Shown: positions 34,046 to 46,920 of the stretch, one piece after another
Layout of the letters: every line of letters starts with the position of its first letter
Position numbering within the stretch: position 1 is the first letter of the stretch
NCBI GenBank assembly: GCA_002917075.1
Contig: NTMA01000004.1
Location: 620,001-684,000, forward strand
Direction of reading: 5' to 3'
Length of the DNA: 64,000 nucleotides
Origin: Hawksworthiomyces lignivorus
Lineage: Eukaryota; Ascomycota; Sordariomycetes; Ophiostomatales; Ophiostomataceae
Position numbers and translations under genes: made by a program
Notes under the pieces: model-generated
Told to the model about the DNA's origin: nothing
The model's input: the letters and a program-made list of their open reading frames with translations, nothing else
Database searches by the model: none

Positions 34046-37000
34046 ACCGGAGGAAGCCAGATTCTAGCGTAGTAATTTCTCCTTGGATAGGGCAAGAAAA
34101 GTCTGCTGTTTGGAATACTCAAGACCAAAGAGCAAGGAGCAGTATGGAGCATAGTAAGATATCTGAGGCAGCCACAGCTTACGCGGAGAGAAAGCCCAAA
34201 ACTCGATTCAGCGTGAGAGGAGTCAACTTTTTGCGAAATCTTGTGGAAGCCATTTCCTCGGATTCGGGAGAGATTCGATTTGCTCTCCTTTGCTTACTAC
34301 GATATGTAGGTAGGTGAGACGTTATTCCTCGTACGCAGTAGATAGGGTGATGGTTTCTATCCTTAGTTTCCAATTGCACATTGCTTCGACCTTCTACCCC
34401 ATCTCCCCGACCAACCAAAGCAACCCCTGGTAATTAATCTTGGATGGGGCGGGACCAAGTTGCAGGCCAGACAAGGGCCCCGGTAGCCAATCACAATACT
34501 AAAACGCGATTCTCCGGAGTTCACGTCTTCTCTTCTTTAGTGTTTTTTAAGCTTTCATTGTCTAAATACCTCTCTTTTTAAATATTCCATTGAGCATCGT
34601 ACAATATCCGGAAACGCCTTCATTTTTGTAGTCTTTCCCCTTCTCAGCCTAAGGCAGTCGATATCGGAAAATATAGCAGATTGGAGCACACGCGACTCCT
34701 CTTTTCCTCTCAGATCTTCTTGACTAACATCGGAGCACGAGATGCGATTGCTTTCAATACATTGAAGAGCCATAACAAGCCCTGCGTGTATGCTGTTCAT
34801 AATATGTAGCAGAATGAAGCATCTTGGCGTAAGAACCAAACTAGCTTTGGCTCTTCTTCCTATCGTCTCTCCCCCTGCACTCATTCCCCTAGTGGCTCTC
34901 ATCTACTGTAAGACTATAGATAGCATTGCTCATCGAACTGTCATCCCTTGCTTGGCCTAAACCTTTCGCTTCTTGCTTTTTCCCCTCCCCTCCCAGCCAC
35001 TTCGCCGAGCCTAGAGAAAGCTTTGGCCACACGGCTTATTGTTTGACGACCATCCGCAAGGTTTCGAATCTCTCCGGGTTTGCTCACTAGTTCGGCAGCA
35101 GCTTCTGTCTTGCAAGTAATCAAGATTTACTGTTCTATGCGATTTTGAGAATAGGGCCCTTCGATTCGTTTAACATGGTGGCCCGCTTGTGCATCTTTTA
35201 ATTGTGTGGTTTTATCTGATGGCTTTGGATGTTGATATCCGCCTTCATACTTGGAACCGCAGCATTACGCTTCTGTGAAATTAGATCGTCTTTTTGGCGC
35301 TTTCGTCATATAAGAGTGAGCAATTAGAATAGCAGGGCTGATTTCGCGAACAGGGATGCGTCTCCCACGCCGCCAAAACGTTGAAGCACGAGATCGGTGT
35401 TTAAAAAAAAAAACAAAAAAAAAAAACACGGCTGTATATGGCGGTTTCTTTTTGTGTCAGATGTCTTTCAAGAAACATGCAGCGAGACTGTATATCAAGG
35501 GCACGCGGCAAGCTGCTATAAAAGCATGTGGTCGTAGACGTTTGCTTGTCGATGAGCATATTAATGGAACGTCCTCTTGTAGTTGAGGTAGCCTTTCTCT
35601 CACTACGTCGTATTTCAGTTGTTCCTCGTAGCCCATTTTGCCTCCTGTACCTCTGTATGCCTATGAGGACGGCTCCCCCACTTTGTTTTCCTCCTATCTC
35701 CCTTCCTTTCTCCGCCCGCGAAACACTATTTGCAGCTCCTCTTGCATTTGTTGGTAACGCTTCTAGGGCTTAATGGGGCCAATGCCTCTCTTGATTCTCT
35801 TGGATCCATGTGCCTCGCCATTACTGGCCTGGACCAAGTCCATCACACCTCCTTTTTTCATCACAGTCACGCCAACACCCACATTCAATTTCAAGCAAGG
35901 ATAAGATCCAAAATACTCCGTCAGATACACCCACCCACAGCTCGTTATTTTCCCTGTTCCGCGATCATGACGATCCGCACACGCCATCACTGCGCCAAAA
36001 CGCTATCAATATTAGTTGCAGTCTGCTATTTCGGTCAAACCTCGAATTGGTTCGTTCCTTTTGCTTTTTCTGCTGCTGCCAATTTTGTTGTCTTCACGCG
36101 TTGGCGTGTACATTGTATACCGCGATTACCAAAGCAAAACTGTATTTGCAAACCCAAACAAAAGTACACTCAAAGTTGGTTTCGAAGTTTTGTTTTCAAA
36201 GGTGGGCCACGAACTCAATGGGCCTCTTTGTAGGTCAGTCAATGCCGTGAGTTGAGCTGAGCGCTGGCTGCGGCCAGACCGGACCAAGCTTGTGAGCACG
36301 AAGAAAAATCGATGACTTGCAGTTTGCTTCGTGACCTGTAGCTGGTCCCGCTCAAGTCCGAAGCAAGGCTAATTGCTTCGTACAAGCTGCTTACGACAGG
36401 ACAAAATAATGCCTGCTCGCTTACAACGCGTTGGACACGAAACTAGCAAGCACTTTACGCGCGTGGCTGCGGAGGACTCCTGCAGATGCATCTTCTTTTT
36501 CTTACACTTTCTTTTTCTTCAAGTGCTAGTCTTTGCTGTGGGGAACACGGGTGAACAAAAAAAAAAGAAGCGTCATAGTGCTTCTAGTCGGCCTCTTTTT
36601 TCATGACCCTTCAATTCCAGTTTTAAATTTCCGTGATCCACTGGGCGACAGTCGGTAAGCCCTGTGTGCTGCAAGACAGAAAACGCAGGAAAAAAAAAAG
36701 CGACCCAGCAGAGGACCCGAGCGAGCGAGTCGGCCACTTCTAGTAGTTGCGGGGGCGTGCTTAAAAAAAAATAGGTGGAAGAGCTCCAGAAAAGAGGGTC
36801 AAACTGTCGTCTTCTTGTTTTCGTTGCCGAACTTCCTCGTCGTATCGGTAGTCTGGCCCGGACATGCAAGAAACATGATGATCGGTTGCTTCACTGGCAG
36901 TTTGCTTATCTGAATTTATATGATGTTTTTTGGTTACTTGAAAAAGCCTGGATTCTCTTGCTTGTTTGACCGGGAAGAGCTCCGAATATGAGACAAACCG

Positions 37001-40000
37001 GGAAACGATCCGTTGCCCTCTACCTGGGTTTATTGTATGTTAAGATGCGTTTTGATGCCGTGGGTATCTTGGACCTTAGTCTCCTACGGCCTATGAGTAT
37101 TACACTTTATACGGGTACGTTGTAGTTATAGCCCTCTTTCGGTCTTCATGCAGTTGCACGGAAACGCATGGCAAGGATCGACGGTTCTGGACATTGCAAA
37201 GTGAAGAATACACAATCACATCCAATGCACCCTGTATGGGCGTGTGCATTTGTTGTTCTCATAGCTTGGGTTCAAGAGGTGGATCGTCAAGAAAATATCG
37301 GAACAGAAAAGTAGCTGTTTCTATCGCTTCGCAGCAAGGGATGAAGAAAAATTTTTATTATGGGGTAACAAATTTACAGAAAGCATAACGGCCGTAATTA
37401 AGATGCACTTCAGAGTGCATCGCGGGGCGATCTCCCATTACGCGGGAGACATATTCAAGAGGCCGCTTCAGCCTGTTTTGCGAGGCCAACAGACTCGCTT
37501 ACAGAGAAATATTGTCTGTCTTGCTTGTGTCATTTGCAGTCTTCCTCCTCTTCGTATCTCATGGTCGTATATTATCGGCAGGTTCAGTATCGGCAGGCTC
37601 AGAGCGGTCTATAGTTAATAAATGGGGCTGGGGCTGGCACTTTTCTAAGAGAGCTGCTCTTTTCTTCTTGGGAGAAGGCAGTGACTGGTGGCTCCACTGC
37701 CTCGTAGTGCAAGTATATTACTGGTTGCGAAAAAAGTGTTTCAATGTATAACTGTGCATTTTAATGCCATATATGCTACACATTGTACGGACCACGTCCG
37801 AATTGGTCCAAGCTACTTTGCCTAATGGGATCGCCGGATTTGTTCACCATTTTTGACGTCTCGTCTTGCTGTCCTCGTTGATCTTCGGGAGACGGCCAGG
37901 CTATATTGTGTATGTTGGTCTATTGGTTCTATATTTTGCACGTTGTTTTATTTCATGCTCGCGCCATGTGTTCCTGGCCGGCTCACGTTGCCAGGGCTTA
38001 CCCGGTGTCTAAGGCAAGACAGACCAGTCTTCCAGACCCGGAATGAAAGCCAATAAGGTACGGTGCATTAATGTACACTTCCCAACGTTCGTGCAAGTCA
38101 CCAACGTTCTATACAGACTAGGGAGAGAAGCCAATCTAGAAAGGCTGGAATACATCCGCTTGCCAGGCGACGTTTTATGTATTCAAAACCGCCTAGGCAA
38201 TTCGCTGCCGTAGACAAAGGTAAAAATCATATAGCGTCGGAGAACAGAAAAGGCAGCAGAGCCAAGCGGACATGACGGCGTGGACCGAGTGTTCTCTCCA
38301 ATCGTTTTTGCAGTGGCTGCCTCACCTTGAGTGTGGCTCCATGTCGGCGGAGCTCCAAATGGAGCTTCCTGTGAAGGTGCTTACGGAGGAGTTTCGGTTT
38401 CATTCGGTTCGGTCTTGAGTTTGCCTCTGGGTCCTGGACTTTGTGAGAGCCGTCCGCATAGCTCTATGCACTTACAGTTGTTAGAAGCGCTTTTGTTTTG
38501 CCTCTTCCCCAGCTATTTCGCCCTGTCCCGGTCTCATACAAATGAGTTCACAAAATAGAACGCCAATTGGGCCAAACTCTCGATGGACCCTTGACCGCGT
38601 CATGGAGACTCGTGGTGCGGCGCGGCTTTGATGTCGCGCTTTCTATTAAGAAGAGGCAATTGTTCTGGTTCATTGATAGATTGATTGGCTGTTTAGAGTT
38701 GCTCTAAAATAAAGAGGATCCTTCTGCGCTTTGTCTCTCTTTTTCAATGGTACTGTCGTCCCGTGTTTCAATGGTTCCCGCTTCTTTTTTCGCTTTCTAT
38801 TTTCAACTACCTACTGTACTACACACAAAAAGTGCTCCATATTGTAGCGACGATGCAAAAATATAATTAAAAAAAAGATAAAATCTTGTCTTCAATTTTT
38901 CCATACAGCAATAATTGACATCCACAATTCGGAACTGGATTCTTTTTACTTAACTTTTTGAATTTTTTGCTCTTGGTTCTTCTGATTTCTCTCCACAGCG
39001 GAGAAACAATTGTGAAATCTTTTTTCTTCTGGTGGAGGTTCGTTTACAAGAAGGGACTCCATGCGTACATACGAGTACGGAAGAGAAGGGAACGAAAAGA
39101 AAAGGACAGGCAATGAGGAGAAAGCTCATGTTCATCCTTGTTCGTTTCACTCCCATGAATCCCACGCTACAAGACCACAAACAACGGCCAAGTACTTGTA
39201 GGATTACGCTCCAGCTGGGATCTAAGCTTAGGAAGTTTCGGCAGGCTGTCAGCCTCTGTTGCAACACTCCTTGTAGCGATCGTCTGAAGGTCGAAAGACA
39301 ATCGAAACAAGATGCGATACGCCTGTAGCTCTGTCTAGATTGAGCAGACGAATAGCGAAAAAGATGGGAACCAGAAGCAAGCAACGAACGATAGTTATTT
39401 CAAATAGCCGTAGCCACAATGCAAGGAAAACAAGAGGAAACCCATCCCGGCCTGTGCTACTCGTGCCTTCCTTGTCCTTGCGCTGTCTAAGTCTAACACT
39501 AAAACCGTCTCCATCGCTCCTACCTTCACACTCACACATAGCAAACAGGAACGTCCCCATGCCTGACACCAGCTCCACTGGCAATTGGGTCATTGCTTTG
39601 CCCGGTCCAGAGAAATTTCGCTGAACCAGGTCAAGCTGCGTCACACCTCTGGGAGGGCTCGGAGAAGCAGAGAGCGTATTACGCCCTCTCTCTGCAAAAG
39701 GTGGGAAATACGAGGAAAACTGCGCACACGCACCATCACACCCAATCTCCGCCCGCTGTTTCGGCCATTGCAAAACCCCCCCTCTTTCTAGCTTGTCGTA
39801 GTCGTACGAACAAAGGTGGATGATGACCACCACTTTTTTTTTCAGCAGTGCCAGGGGAAACGACCAGGAAAGAAAGGGAAGGAGCCACTCACACACTCAA
39901 CCAAAACTGGACAGGATTGACGGATCCTGCAGGGCAAGAGAGTCTCTATCTCGCTCACACCGCACCTAACAATAAAAATGACTTAGCTTGAAAGACCAAT

Positions 40001-41560
40001 ATCGTCCTCTCGTACCCCATACAAAGCAATACGCACTGAGAGCTATCTGTATACTCGTACACACACATGCACGCACTCACAGTCAATCGCACGCGAGAAC
40101 ACGCTTCTTTCCTCGCGATTGCACTTTGAGATAATCAATGGAGCGCGTTTAAGGCAAGGCATACGCACACACCCGCACACACCGCCCGTAAATGCTGCCA
40201 ATCGCAAGGCTTTGTCCTTTCTTCTTTTCTCCCTTTCTACAATCAACTAGAACATAATGCTACGCTCCCATGCTTTGTCTGCCACCAGCATTGCCTGTTT
40301 CTGGCAATTGAATGGGAACACTCATTCGCACAAGCGCTCGTCCTGAGGTATTCTTACTTGCCCCCTGGTCGGCCGCCGACTGCCTCTCGACTTCATCGTC
40401 ATAGCGAAACTTGGCTGGCCATGGCGGACACCGACACATGCTTTTTGGCCTTCTCGGAGCTTGTGCCGACGGAAGATGGGTAATAGCCAAGGTCCAGATG
40501 AACAGAGGAGAAGCACTATGCACAACTGCCAGTAACCTTACTGCCTCCCATTCTTACATAATGCACGTCTGGATGTGCACACTACTGCGTATGCATGTGC
40601 GACATGCTGACAAGTCACGTTTCCCTTCTCTGTATTTTCTGCATATCTCTCGTCTCCTTATTGATAGAATCTCAAATTCCTCTTGCTTGCCCTATCGTCT
40701 TCAAATTCCCGTATACTCTGATTCTGCTTTTCATACTGCGTACGAACGCTCACGCACAACGTGCTGTTTGTCTCTTCTGTGCTCAGTCCCCCTCATTCTG
40801 TTGTTCCGTCTCTTGCCTGTTCGTCATCTTCTCCAGTCTCCCCTCTCTTGGAACTGGTTTGGTTAGAGACTTGGTTGGCTGTTCTTCGCTGCTGGTTGGC
40901 TGGCTCATAAAAGAAATAATGGCGCTGTCCTTGGCTCCGCGTCGGCCGCTCGACCTGACCTGGACTGGGTGTAGTGTGCGTATGTGAAGGGCTTTTTGTG
41001 TCTTGGTCTAACTGGCAGTGCTGGCTTCTGGCTGGCTGTAAGTTTGGCTGCAGTGGTATCTTCCCCCTTTCGAAGCCACGCCCCCCTTGTCGCCATTTTA
41101 TGTCTTAAAGAGGAGCCCCCAGCTAAATGGCCCAGCGAGCCAAACTCTCGTGCTCCATAATGTTTTCCGCCCCGGCCAATCTTGTCCAGTCTCTCTCTCT
41201 GTCTTCCTCTGTTTGTACGAATAACAGCGTGTCTGTAATACATAGCGTATGCACACACCCCCTACTAACTAGACCTTCCCCTGCCCCCCCGACATCCTAC
41301 GCCCCCCCTGCTCTAAACCAGCCCGCTCCCACTTTACGCGGGCTCCATAGTATTAGGTGAGATGTGCACGAAAAAGCTAACTTACTCGGTCCCATAGAAT
41401 GGCATACTGGGTTATAGTGGTTTGTGTGTGTGTGCGTGCGCTGTAGTGTGCTGCATTCTCTCCTTTTTCTATGTGCGAGCAGCCTCTCTGCCGCCATTAC
41501 TGTGCGTTTCCCTGCCTTTTGAATGCTCCATCTCTTGGCCCAGCACCTCTGCATACACAC

Positions 41561-41700
41561 AGCTTCCCCTTCCTTTTTTATTCTTCCACATCCCCTCTTC
41601 CTTTTCCGTTTCCTTTTCCTTCCTTCTCTTCTCTCGTTCCTTCTCTCACCTCTCTCTCTACCCTCTCTCCTTTATCTCTTCTCCTCGCTCTAATCCTCCC
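41561..41700 (+). promoter_or_regulatory. Pyrimidine-rich (CT) tract, probable core promoter of the cyclin leader
   Basis: About 140 nt of almost pure C and T on the + strand. In filamentous fungi, CT-rich stretches commonly sit immediately upstream of transcription start sites of well-expressed genes. If it marks the cyclin transcription start, the 5' leader would be about 2.7 kb and contain many upstream ATGs. The sequence through 42.5 kb remains pyrimidine-biased. A branch-plus-acceptor-like sequence (TATGCTAATA, then CTGCAG ending at 44053) hints that the leader may also be spliced. Confidence 0.45.
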
Positions 41701-44437
41701 CGGATCGTTCCCTTCTGCTTTTTCCTTTGCACTTCTCGTCTCGCTGAGAGAGGAGTCAAGAAAAAAGCCAAGGAAGGCCGACAAGTCCACCCCAGGGCTC
41801 CAAACCAAACGAGACCAGACGTCCATATCCGTTGGTCCTCACCTCCCTCCCCACTCGACTTTCCTCGAGTTCAACAAATAGGGAACCGGAATTTGGTGAA
41901 CAAGGTGCAAAGAAGAACCGTAGTACAAGAAAGTACGGGAAAGATTTAAAGGAAGCAATAAAAAGGAAGGAAACGCCTGTCGTTTGTTCGCCTCATATTC
42001 CTTCCTCCGTCTATCTCGACCTATTTTCTTGCTTCATCCTCCTTTTTACGACCTTCGTCTACCTCTCGTCGTTTTCTTTTTCTTTTGGATTTCGGGAAGA
42101 ATTGCGTTTTGCTTTCTGGGGATATCTGCTTTTTATATACCTGTGTTTCCCCGTTTTCCACCTCTTTTTTTTCTCAGATCCACAACCTCCATTAAGGGGC
42201 CATCTAAAATTCTCTACTCTCTTTTCGTTCTCCCTCGCGAAACTAGCCTCACATTCCGACTGGAAATTCGACAATTCAACATCCTCCGGAATTCGACATC
42301 CCTCGCTCTCATCCCTGATAGTGTTTGCAGCCTCCCTTCGTTCCGGCCAAACAGTCCATTCCTCGTACGCAAGCTTTCCTTTCGAGCCTTATCCCCGAGT
42401 AAGACGACAAAGGAAAAAAAAAGGAATAGATTTGGGAATCAACAGAAGAATTGAGAGAAAGCAACAAAACTTAGATTTTTGTTGCTTTGCGGGTTGCTTC
42501 TACATGATCACCTCGATCATTACAAGACCCTCACTCCTTTGAAGGCGTCGAAAGAAGAGGTTAGTTGTATGACCTTTAGAATATATCTCATCACCGGCTT
42601 CTATCACAGAAGTTCTCCATGTCTGCGCACAACCAAGACAGTGCCTTCAGCTGTCTACCTTGTCACTCATCCACCTCCCGATGTGCTGTCCCTGGCTTTT
42701 CGGGGCTCCTTGGGTCATCTCCTGGCTGGATGCTAATGGTGGTTTTCAACAGTTGCATGCCAACCGGCATTCTCTCCACAATCGCGTCTATCAACCTGAC
42801 CCTGTTTTAAAGGTGCATTGCTTGTAGGACACGTTAACTCGTAGCTCCTACACTCTGTGTCTTTGGAATTGTGTCATTCCCGTTCGTCTGATCATTCTTG
42901 ATCTTTTCGTTTAAGCTGTATCTACAGTTCTTCACTTTCACCGTGGCGGTAAGGGATCTCTTTTCTATTCTGCATTTTCCTCGTCTCCCTTTCTTTCTCC
43001 ACACAAATTTCCCGTCCAAGTCTATCTTGCCCATGGAATCTGCTCCATGTGCTTGCTGCTGTCCCTTGTTGCTTCGGTTGCTCCCTAATTGCCGTCGTGC
43101 CTTCGCCTGGCACCGCCGCCTTCTCGCCTTGCTACGCCTGAATTTATTCGTTCACGGGATTTCAGGCTTGACGGCATCACGTTATGAACAGATGCCATAC
43201 CTGCCAGTGTTCTAGTCCAGCGATTGATCTTCTATGCACTATTGCAACGGCGTTTCGTCAGCTATTCGACGTGTCCATCGCCAATGTGGCTTAATTTTGG
43301 GCTTTCAATAGAACGAGCCGTGTAGCAGCTGTCGATAACCGATATGCGTACCAGCTGTCTTCTGAGAGGACGAGGAGCAAAGGACCATAAAGTCGCGTTT
43401 ACACGAAGCATTTCTGGCAGTTTCTGCTAGTCGTGCCTTCCAAATCTGATCTTCAGGCACACTAGGCACGCTAAGGCAGGCACACGACAAAGAAGCAAAG
43501 GAGGCATAAGGGCACACGTACTAGGGCAGACCAAGGGCGAGACACCCATTTGGCTCCAGCTTGAACAGTGCGGCCCTTTTATCTTCACCATCCATTTTTC
43601 TACATATCTAAGCATTTCATCATCTCTCTCCCTACCCCCCCTTCTCCAACATATCTGCCCTACTTTTGCCGTCTTTGAGCTCCCCCTCCCAACACGTCCT
43701 TTGCTATCAGCATCACCAGCTGCTAGATCTCAAAAGGGATCTCCCGATCGCCATCCCGGAGCCGCCTGTCTCGTCACCGAACTCAGAGGTTACCGAGGCG
43801 GCGCTTTGCCAAAGATTGGCACACCGGCAGATTGGTAGATTGCATACGCGCCTGGAGATGATTCCCCCACTCGCGACCACATTCTTTGCGTATTCTGCTC
43901 GGAATTCCCATCACGCTCGTTAATTGATTTTCTTATTCTCCACACCCGCAAATTCCTTTCCGCTTTCTATTCCTGGGTTTTCCTTTTTCTACTTCCTCTC
44001 CTAGAGGAATGCTCTTCTATCTGTATGCTAATATATAATTGCCCATCCTGCAGAACATCGCACAGCAGACCGTCCTCCTGATTTCTTTTTACTCTTACCG
44101 GCATCCTCTCTTTCCTTTCCTTCGTTGTTATTTTGCATCTCCGGCTTTGCCATTGTCGCTCTTTTGACTATAATTCACATTCATCACATTCCTTAATATT
44201 CTAATAGACCATATCAACTGGTTGGAATAATTCGCTCTCTTAACACTTCAACAAAACCGACCGTTTCCACCGGCTGTCTTAATACAACCACACTCTTTTA
44301 TACACAAGCCCAGCGACAAGTTCGCCGAGAAAACACCGACCGACTACGTTCAGCTTCCGGAGAGCTTGAAAACGACATTCGTTCTTTGATACGACTTCAC
44401 CTTCCGTAGCTTCACCTCGCACGACCGACTTATCAAT

Positions 44438-45667
44438 ATGGCGTACGCACCGATCAAGGACGAAACGTTTTTCGTCGACTCCGAAGAGTCTACGCTTCCG
44501 CGGATCACCGCTCGGGAAGCTGCGAAGATGCTGGCAAGGAACCGGCAGGAGATGATCGCCACTGAGCTGTCACGGTTGGCATCAGAAGAGTACCTCGAAG
44601 ACATTATGCGGCACATTCGCCACATGGAGGACGAGACACTTCCCGATGTTAACCTCATCGATATGCAGCGCGAGATCCAGTGGTTTATGCGGCCGTATCT
44701 CATCGACTTCATCGTCGAGGCCCATGCCGCATTCACGCTCCTGCCAGAAACGCTCTTCCTGACCATCAACCTCCTCGACCGTTACTGCTCAAAGCGAGTC
44801 GTGTACAAGCAGCACTACCAACTTGTTGGCTGCGCTGCGCTTCTGATCGCCGCCAAGTATGGCGATAAGAAGGACAGAGTGCCTCAGATCAACGAGCTCA
44901 ACAACATGTGCTGCGGCCTGTACGATGCTGGCATGTTCACCCAGATGGAGATGCACGTACTCAACACCCTCGAGTGGAACATTGGCCACCCTACTGTCGA
45001 CTTCTTCTCACAGCTGATAGTTGCCGAAGAGCGGGACGACCGCGAAGTTGAACACATGGCTGCGTACATTAGCGAAATCGCCCTGTACCATCGCGACTTC
45101 GTCTCCACCAAGCCGTCCACCATGGCCAGAGCCTCGCTTGCTCTTGCTCGTGCCATTCTGAGCCGACCTGAAATCAACGACGGCGAGTGGGATCATACCG
45201 ACAACGTTACATTGCTCACTCTGTCGCAGAACCTGCACCAGCCGTCGCCGACTTTGTCGCGCAAGTATGCGTCATCACATCTGTCCTGTGTCTCAGCTAA
45301 GCTCACCGACTTCCTTGCGCGCCACGCTGCTTCTATCAACAACAGCAGATTGATGGACAGCCGGGCATCGCCGCCGTGCGAATCTGCCGTCGCTGCCGAT
45401 GTGTACAGCACACCACAGAAGGGTATGGGTGCTGTGCCCGGTGTGGCAGACGGTTACATGACACCGCCGATTACACCAGACGGCGCCTGCTTCGGTGCCA
45501 ATGGCCCAACAGCGAAAGGCGCCTATCAACCACTACCGCCGCGATGCCCTGTCACCCCCACACCGCAACCAAATCACGCAGCCCCAGTGGCATATATGTC
45601 ACATCAGCAAACCCAGCAAGCGCCTCAACAATACGCAACATACTTCGATGCTCATGTAGCACACTAA
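44438..45667 (+). CDS. G1/S-specific cyclin (Cln/Puc1 type)
   Basis: A single-exon protein of 409 aa. The cyclin box spans about residues 55-185. MRPYLIDFIVEAH (84-96) is the MRxxL-type first helix, LFLTINLLDRYCSKR (106-120) follows, and YQLVGCAALLIAAKY (127-141) and INELNNMC (151-158) supply the conserved Lys and Glu that contact the CDK. A second cyclin fold follows to about 300. The C-terminal tail is Pro/Thr-rich with several Thr-Pro sites (STPQKG, TPPITPDG, PVTPTPQP), typical CDK phosphorylation and degradation signals. The family activates the main CDK to drive Start of the cell cycle. The gene sits at the end of an exceptionally long gene-free region and probably has a long leader, a common way to make cyclin translation growth-dependent. 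It is convergent with the flavohemoglobin gene. Confidence 0.9.
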   Translation: MAYAPIKDETFFVDSEESTLPRITAREAAKMLARNRQEMIATELSRLASEEYLEDIMRHIRHMEDETLPDVNLIDMQREIQWFMRPYLIDFIVEAHAAFTLLPETLFLTINLLDRYCSKRVVYKQHYQLVGCAALLIAAKYGDKKDRVPQINELNNMCCGLYDAGMFTQMEMHVLNTLEWNIGHPTVDFFSQLIVAEERDDREVEHMAAYISEIALYHRDFVSTKPSTMARASLALARAILSRPEINDGEWDHTDNVTLLTLSQNLHQPSPTLSRKYASSHLSCVSAKLTDFLARHAASINNSRLMDSRASPPCESAVAADVYSTPQKGMGAVPGVADGYMTPPITPDGACFGANGPTAKGAYQPLPPRCPVTPTPQPNHAAPVAYMSHQQTQQAPQQYATYFDAHVAH

Positions 45668-46920
45668 AGATGGAACATATTTTCATATTTTCTCTGCACT
45701 AACACCGACATCGACCAATTTTTTGTTGCGCTGTTGCGCTACTGTCTGCGTTTTGTCTATCCTGTCTATTGGCAGTGCTTCACCTTAGCTGGTAGAGGCA
45801 TTCATCTTTGATACCCTACATACTTTCTCAATCCTTCTTTACAGAGGACTGATGGTGTGTCATAATTCTTGTTGTTGTACCAACATTTACTATGGGCAGC
45901 AACGGGATATTTTTGTGAGCTATCTCGAGTTCAATTTTAACGGTTTTATTGTATTGTTTTTCAAAAAAGAAAGTGCGGGTGCGTTTATTCCCGGGAAGAG
46001 AAAAAGAATGTTGCTCTGCTTCTGCATCTGGCATACAGGATATTTTTGATTTTCTTTTTCTTTTCATCAGCGTCATGGCATTAGCGACTGCTTTTTTGCG
46101 TTTTTTCTTTTGTTGAGTCCCCTAAAATTTCCAGACTATCTATCGGCCACCCGCAACTCTAGTTCTCATGTGTTGAGCAGCACCATTCCTGCTGTTCATA
46201 TCCGTTACCTTCTTATTCTTTATTGTATCTGCTTTTGCACAGCCATATTCCCTCTGAGAAAAGAAGGCGGTCGTCATGTCTCGAGCGTCAAAAAAAGGCT
46301 ATTTTCATATGTCTACCAAAAAAAGCAAACCCCCCTTTTTTTCCACAAATATCACCAAAATTGAATCTCTTTAACACGCGCACACTTGCCCGCCCATCAA
46401 CCTTTTTTCCCTGTCAGACAGTATTACAGTCTTAGCGAGGCTTTTCAGGTGGAGGAATCGGGTCAAAATTCGTTCTGCCCCTGGGAGGACAAATGAATTT
46501 TATTAAAATGAAAACAATTCCCATTTGGAACACAAATCTGCCACTTGTGTCTTTTTATGCTCTTTTCTCACGTGCTCCTTGCCCAGTCTCTTGAATCTCT
46601 TGAAATCTCTTGAATCTCTTGAACCGTCTTTTTTGAGTTTAGTTCAAAGCCCTTCTCTCTTCGCCAATGAGTTTTCACAAAGCGACGGAGTACTTGCTCA
46701 TGTCTGTGTATGTGCATATATGTATCATTACTGTGTTGGGTGCATTGCTCACCCCTTCATTTCCCGTCTATATACAGAATAAGTCATACAGTCGACATCA
46801 ACTCGACGGCAGTGCTAAATAGCAATGCTAACAATTAATAATAGGAAAACCAAATATAACTCATTCTAACACAACTCGGTAAATGCCCTTTTTCCCTCTC
46901 GTATGTATGCTCCTTTTTTT
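45668..46920. other. 1.25 kb convergent 3' spacer
   Basis: AT-rich sequence with several T-rich runs, holding the cyclin and flavohemoglobin 3' UTRs. It contains the short tandem repeat at 46587-46623. No gene was seen. Confidence 0.6.
46587..46623. repeat. TCTCTTGAA tandem repeat, four units
   Basis: Four near-perfect copies of TCTCTTGAA (one with an extra A) in the 3' spacer between cyclin and flavohemoglobin. A local minisatellite. Confidence 0.85.

Larger units (their letters stand above)
23239..44437. other. 21.2 kb gene-free region between divergent genes
   Basis: No open frame longer than about 236 codons exists, and the longest ones are Ser/Phe/Leu-rich translations of pyrimidine tracts. 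None shows a domain, fungal codon bias or a splice-compatible partner. I looked for tRNA-type B boxes, U6-like sequence and long terminal repeats and saw none. Base composition is intermediate, not the extreme AT-richness of heavy RIP damage. Scattered inverted CCAAT (ATTGG) and CCAAT boxes occur (for example near 32979, 33987 and 34484). The region is bounded by the 5' end of the giant unknown gene and the 5' end of a G1/S cyclin. The likely content is regulatory DNA, long 5' leaders and possibly noncoding transcripts; this is inference. Confidence 0.6.

Noticed and set aside
35040..35110. Possible tRNA B box (TTCGAATC) in the 21 kb gap
   Set aside because: No matching A box, acceptor stem or cloverleaf could be built on either strand.
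41832..42542. 236-codon plus-strand frame before the cyclin
   Set aside because: Ser/Phe/Leu-rich translation of a pyrimidine-biased leader; no domain, poor codon bias.
23239..44437. MCB-type ACGCGT boxes as a cyclin control cluster
   Set aside because: The few copies seen (for example near 23994, 25318, 31541 and 36098) are about what chance predicts in 21 kb and are not clustered near the cyclin.
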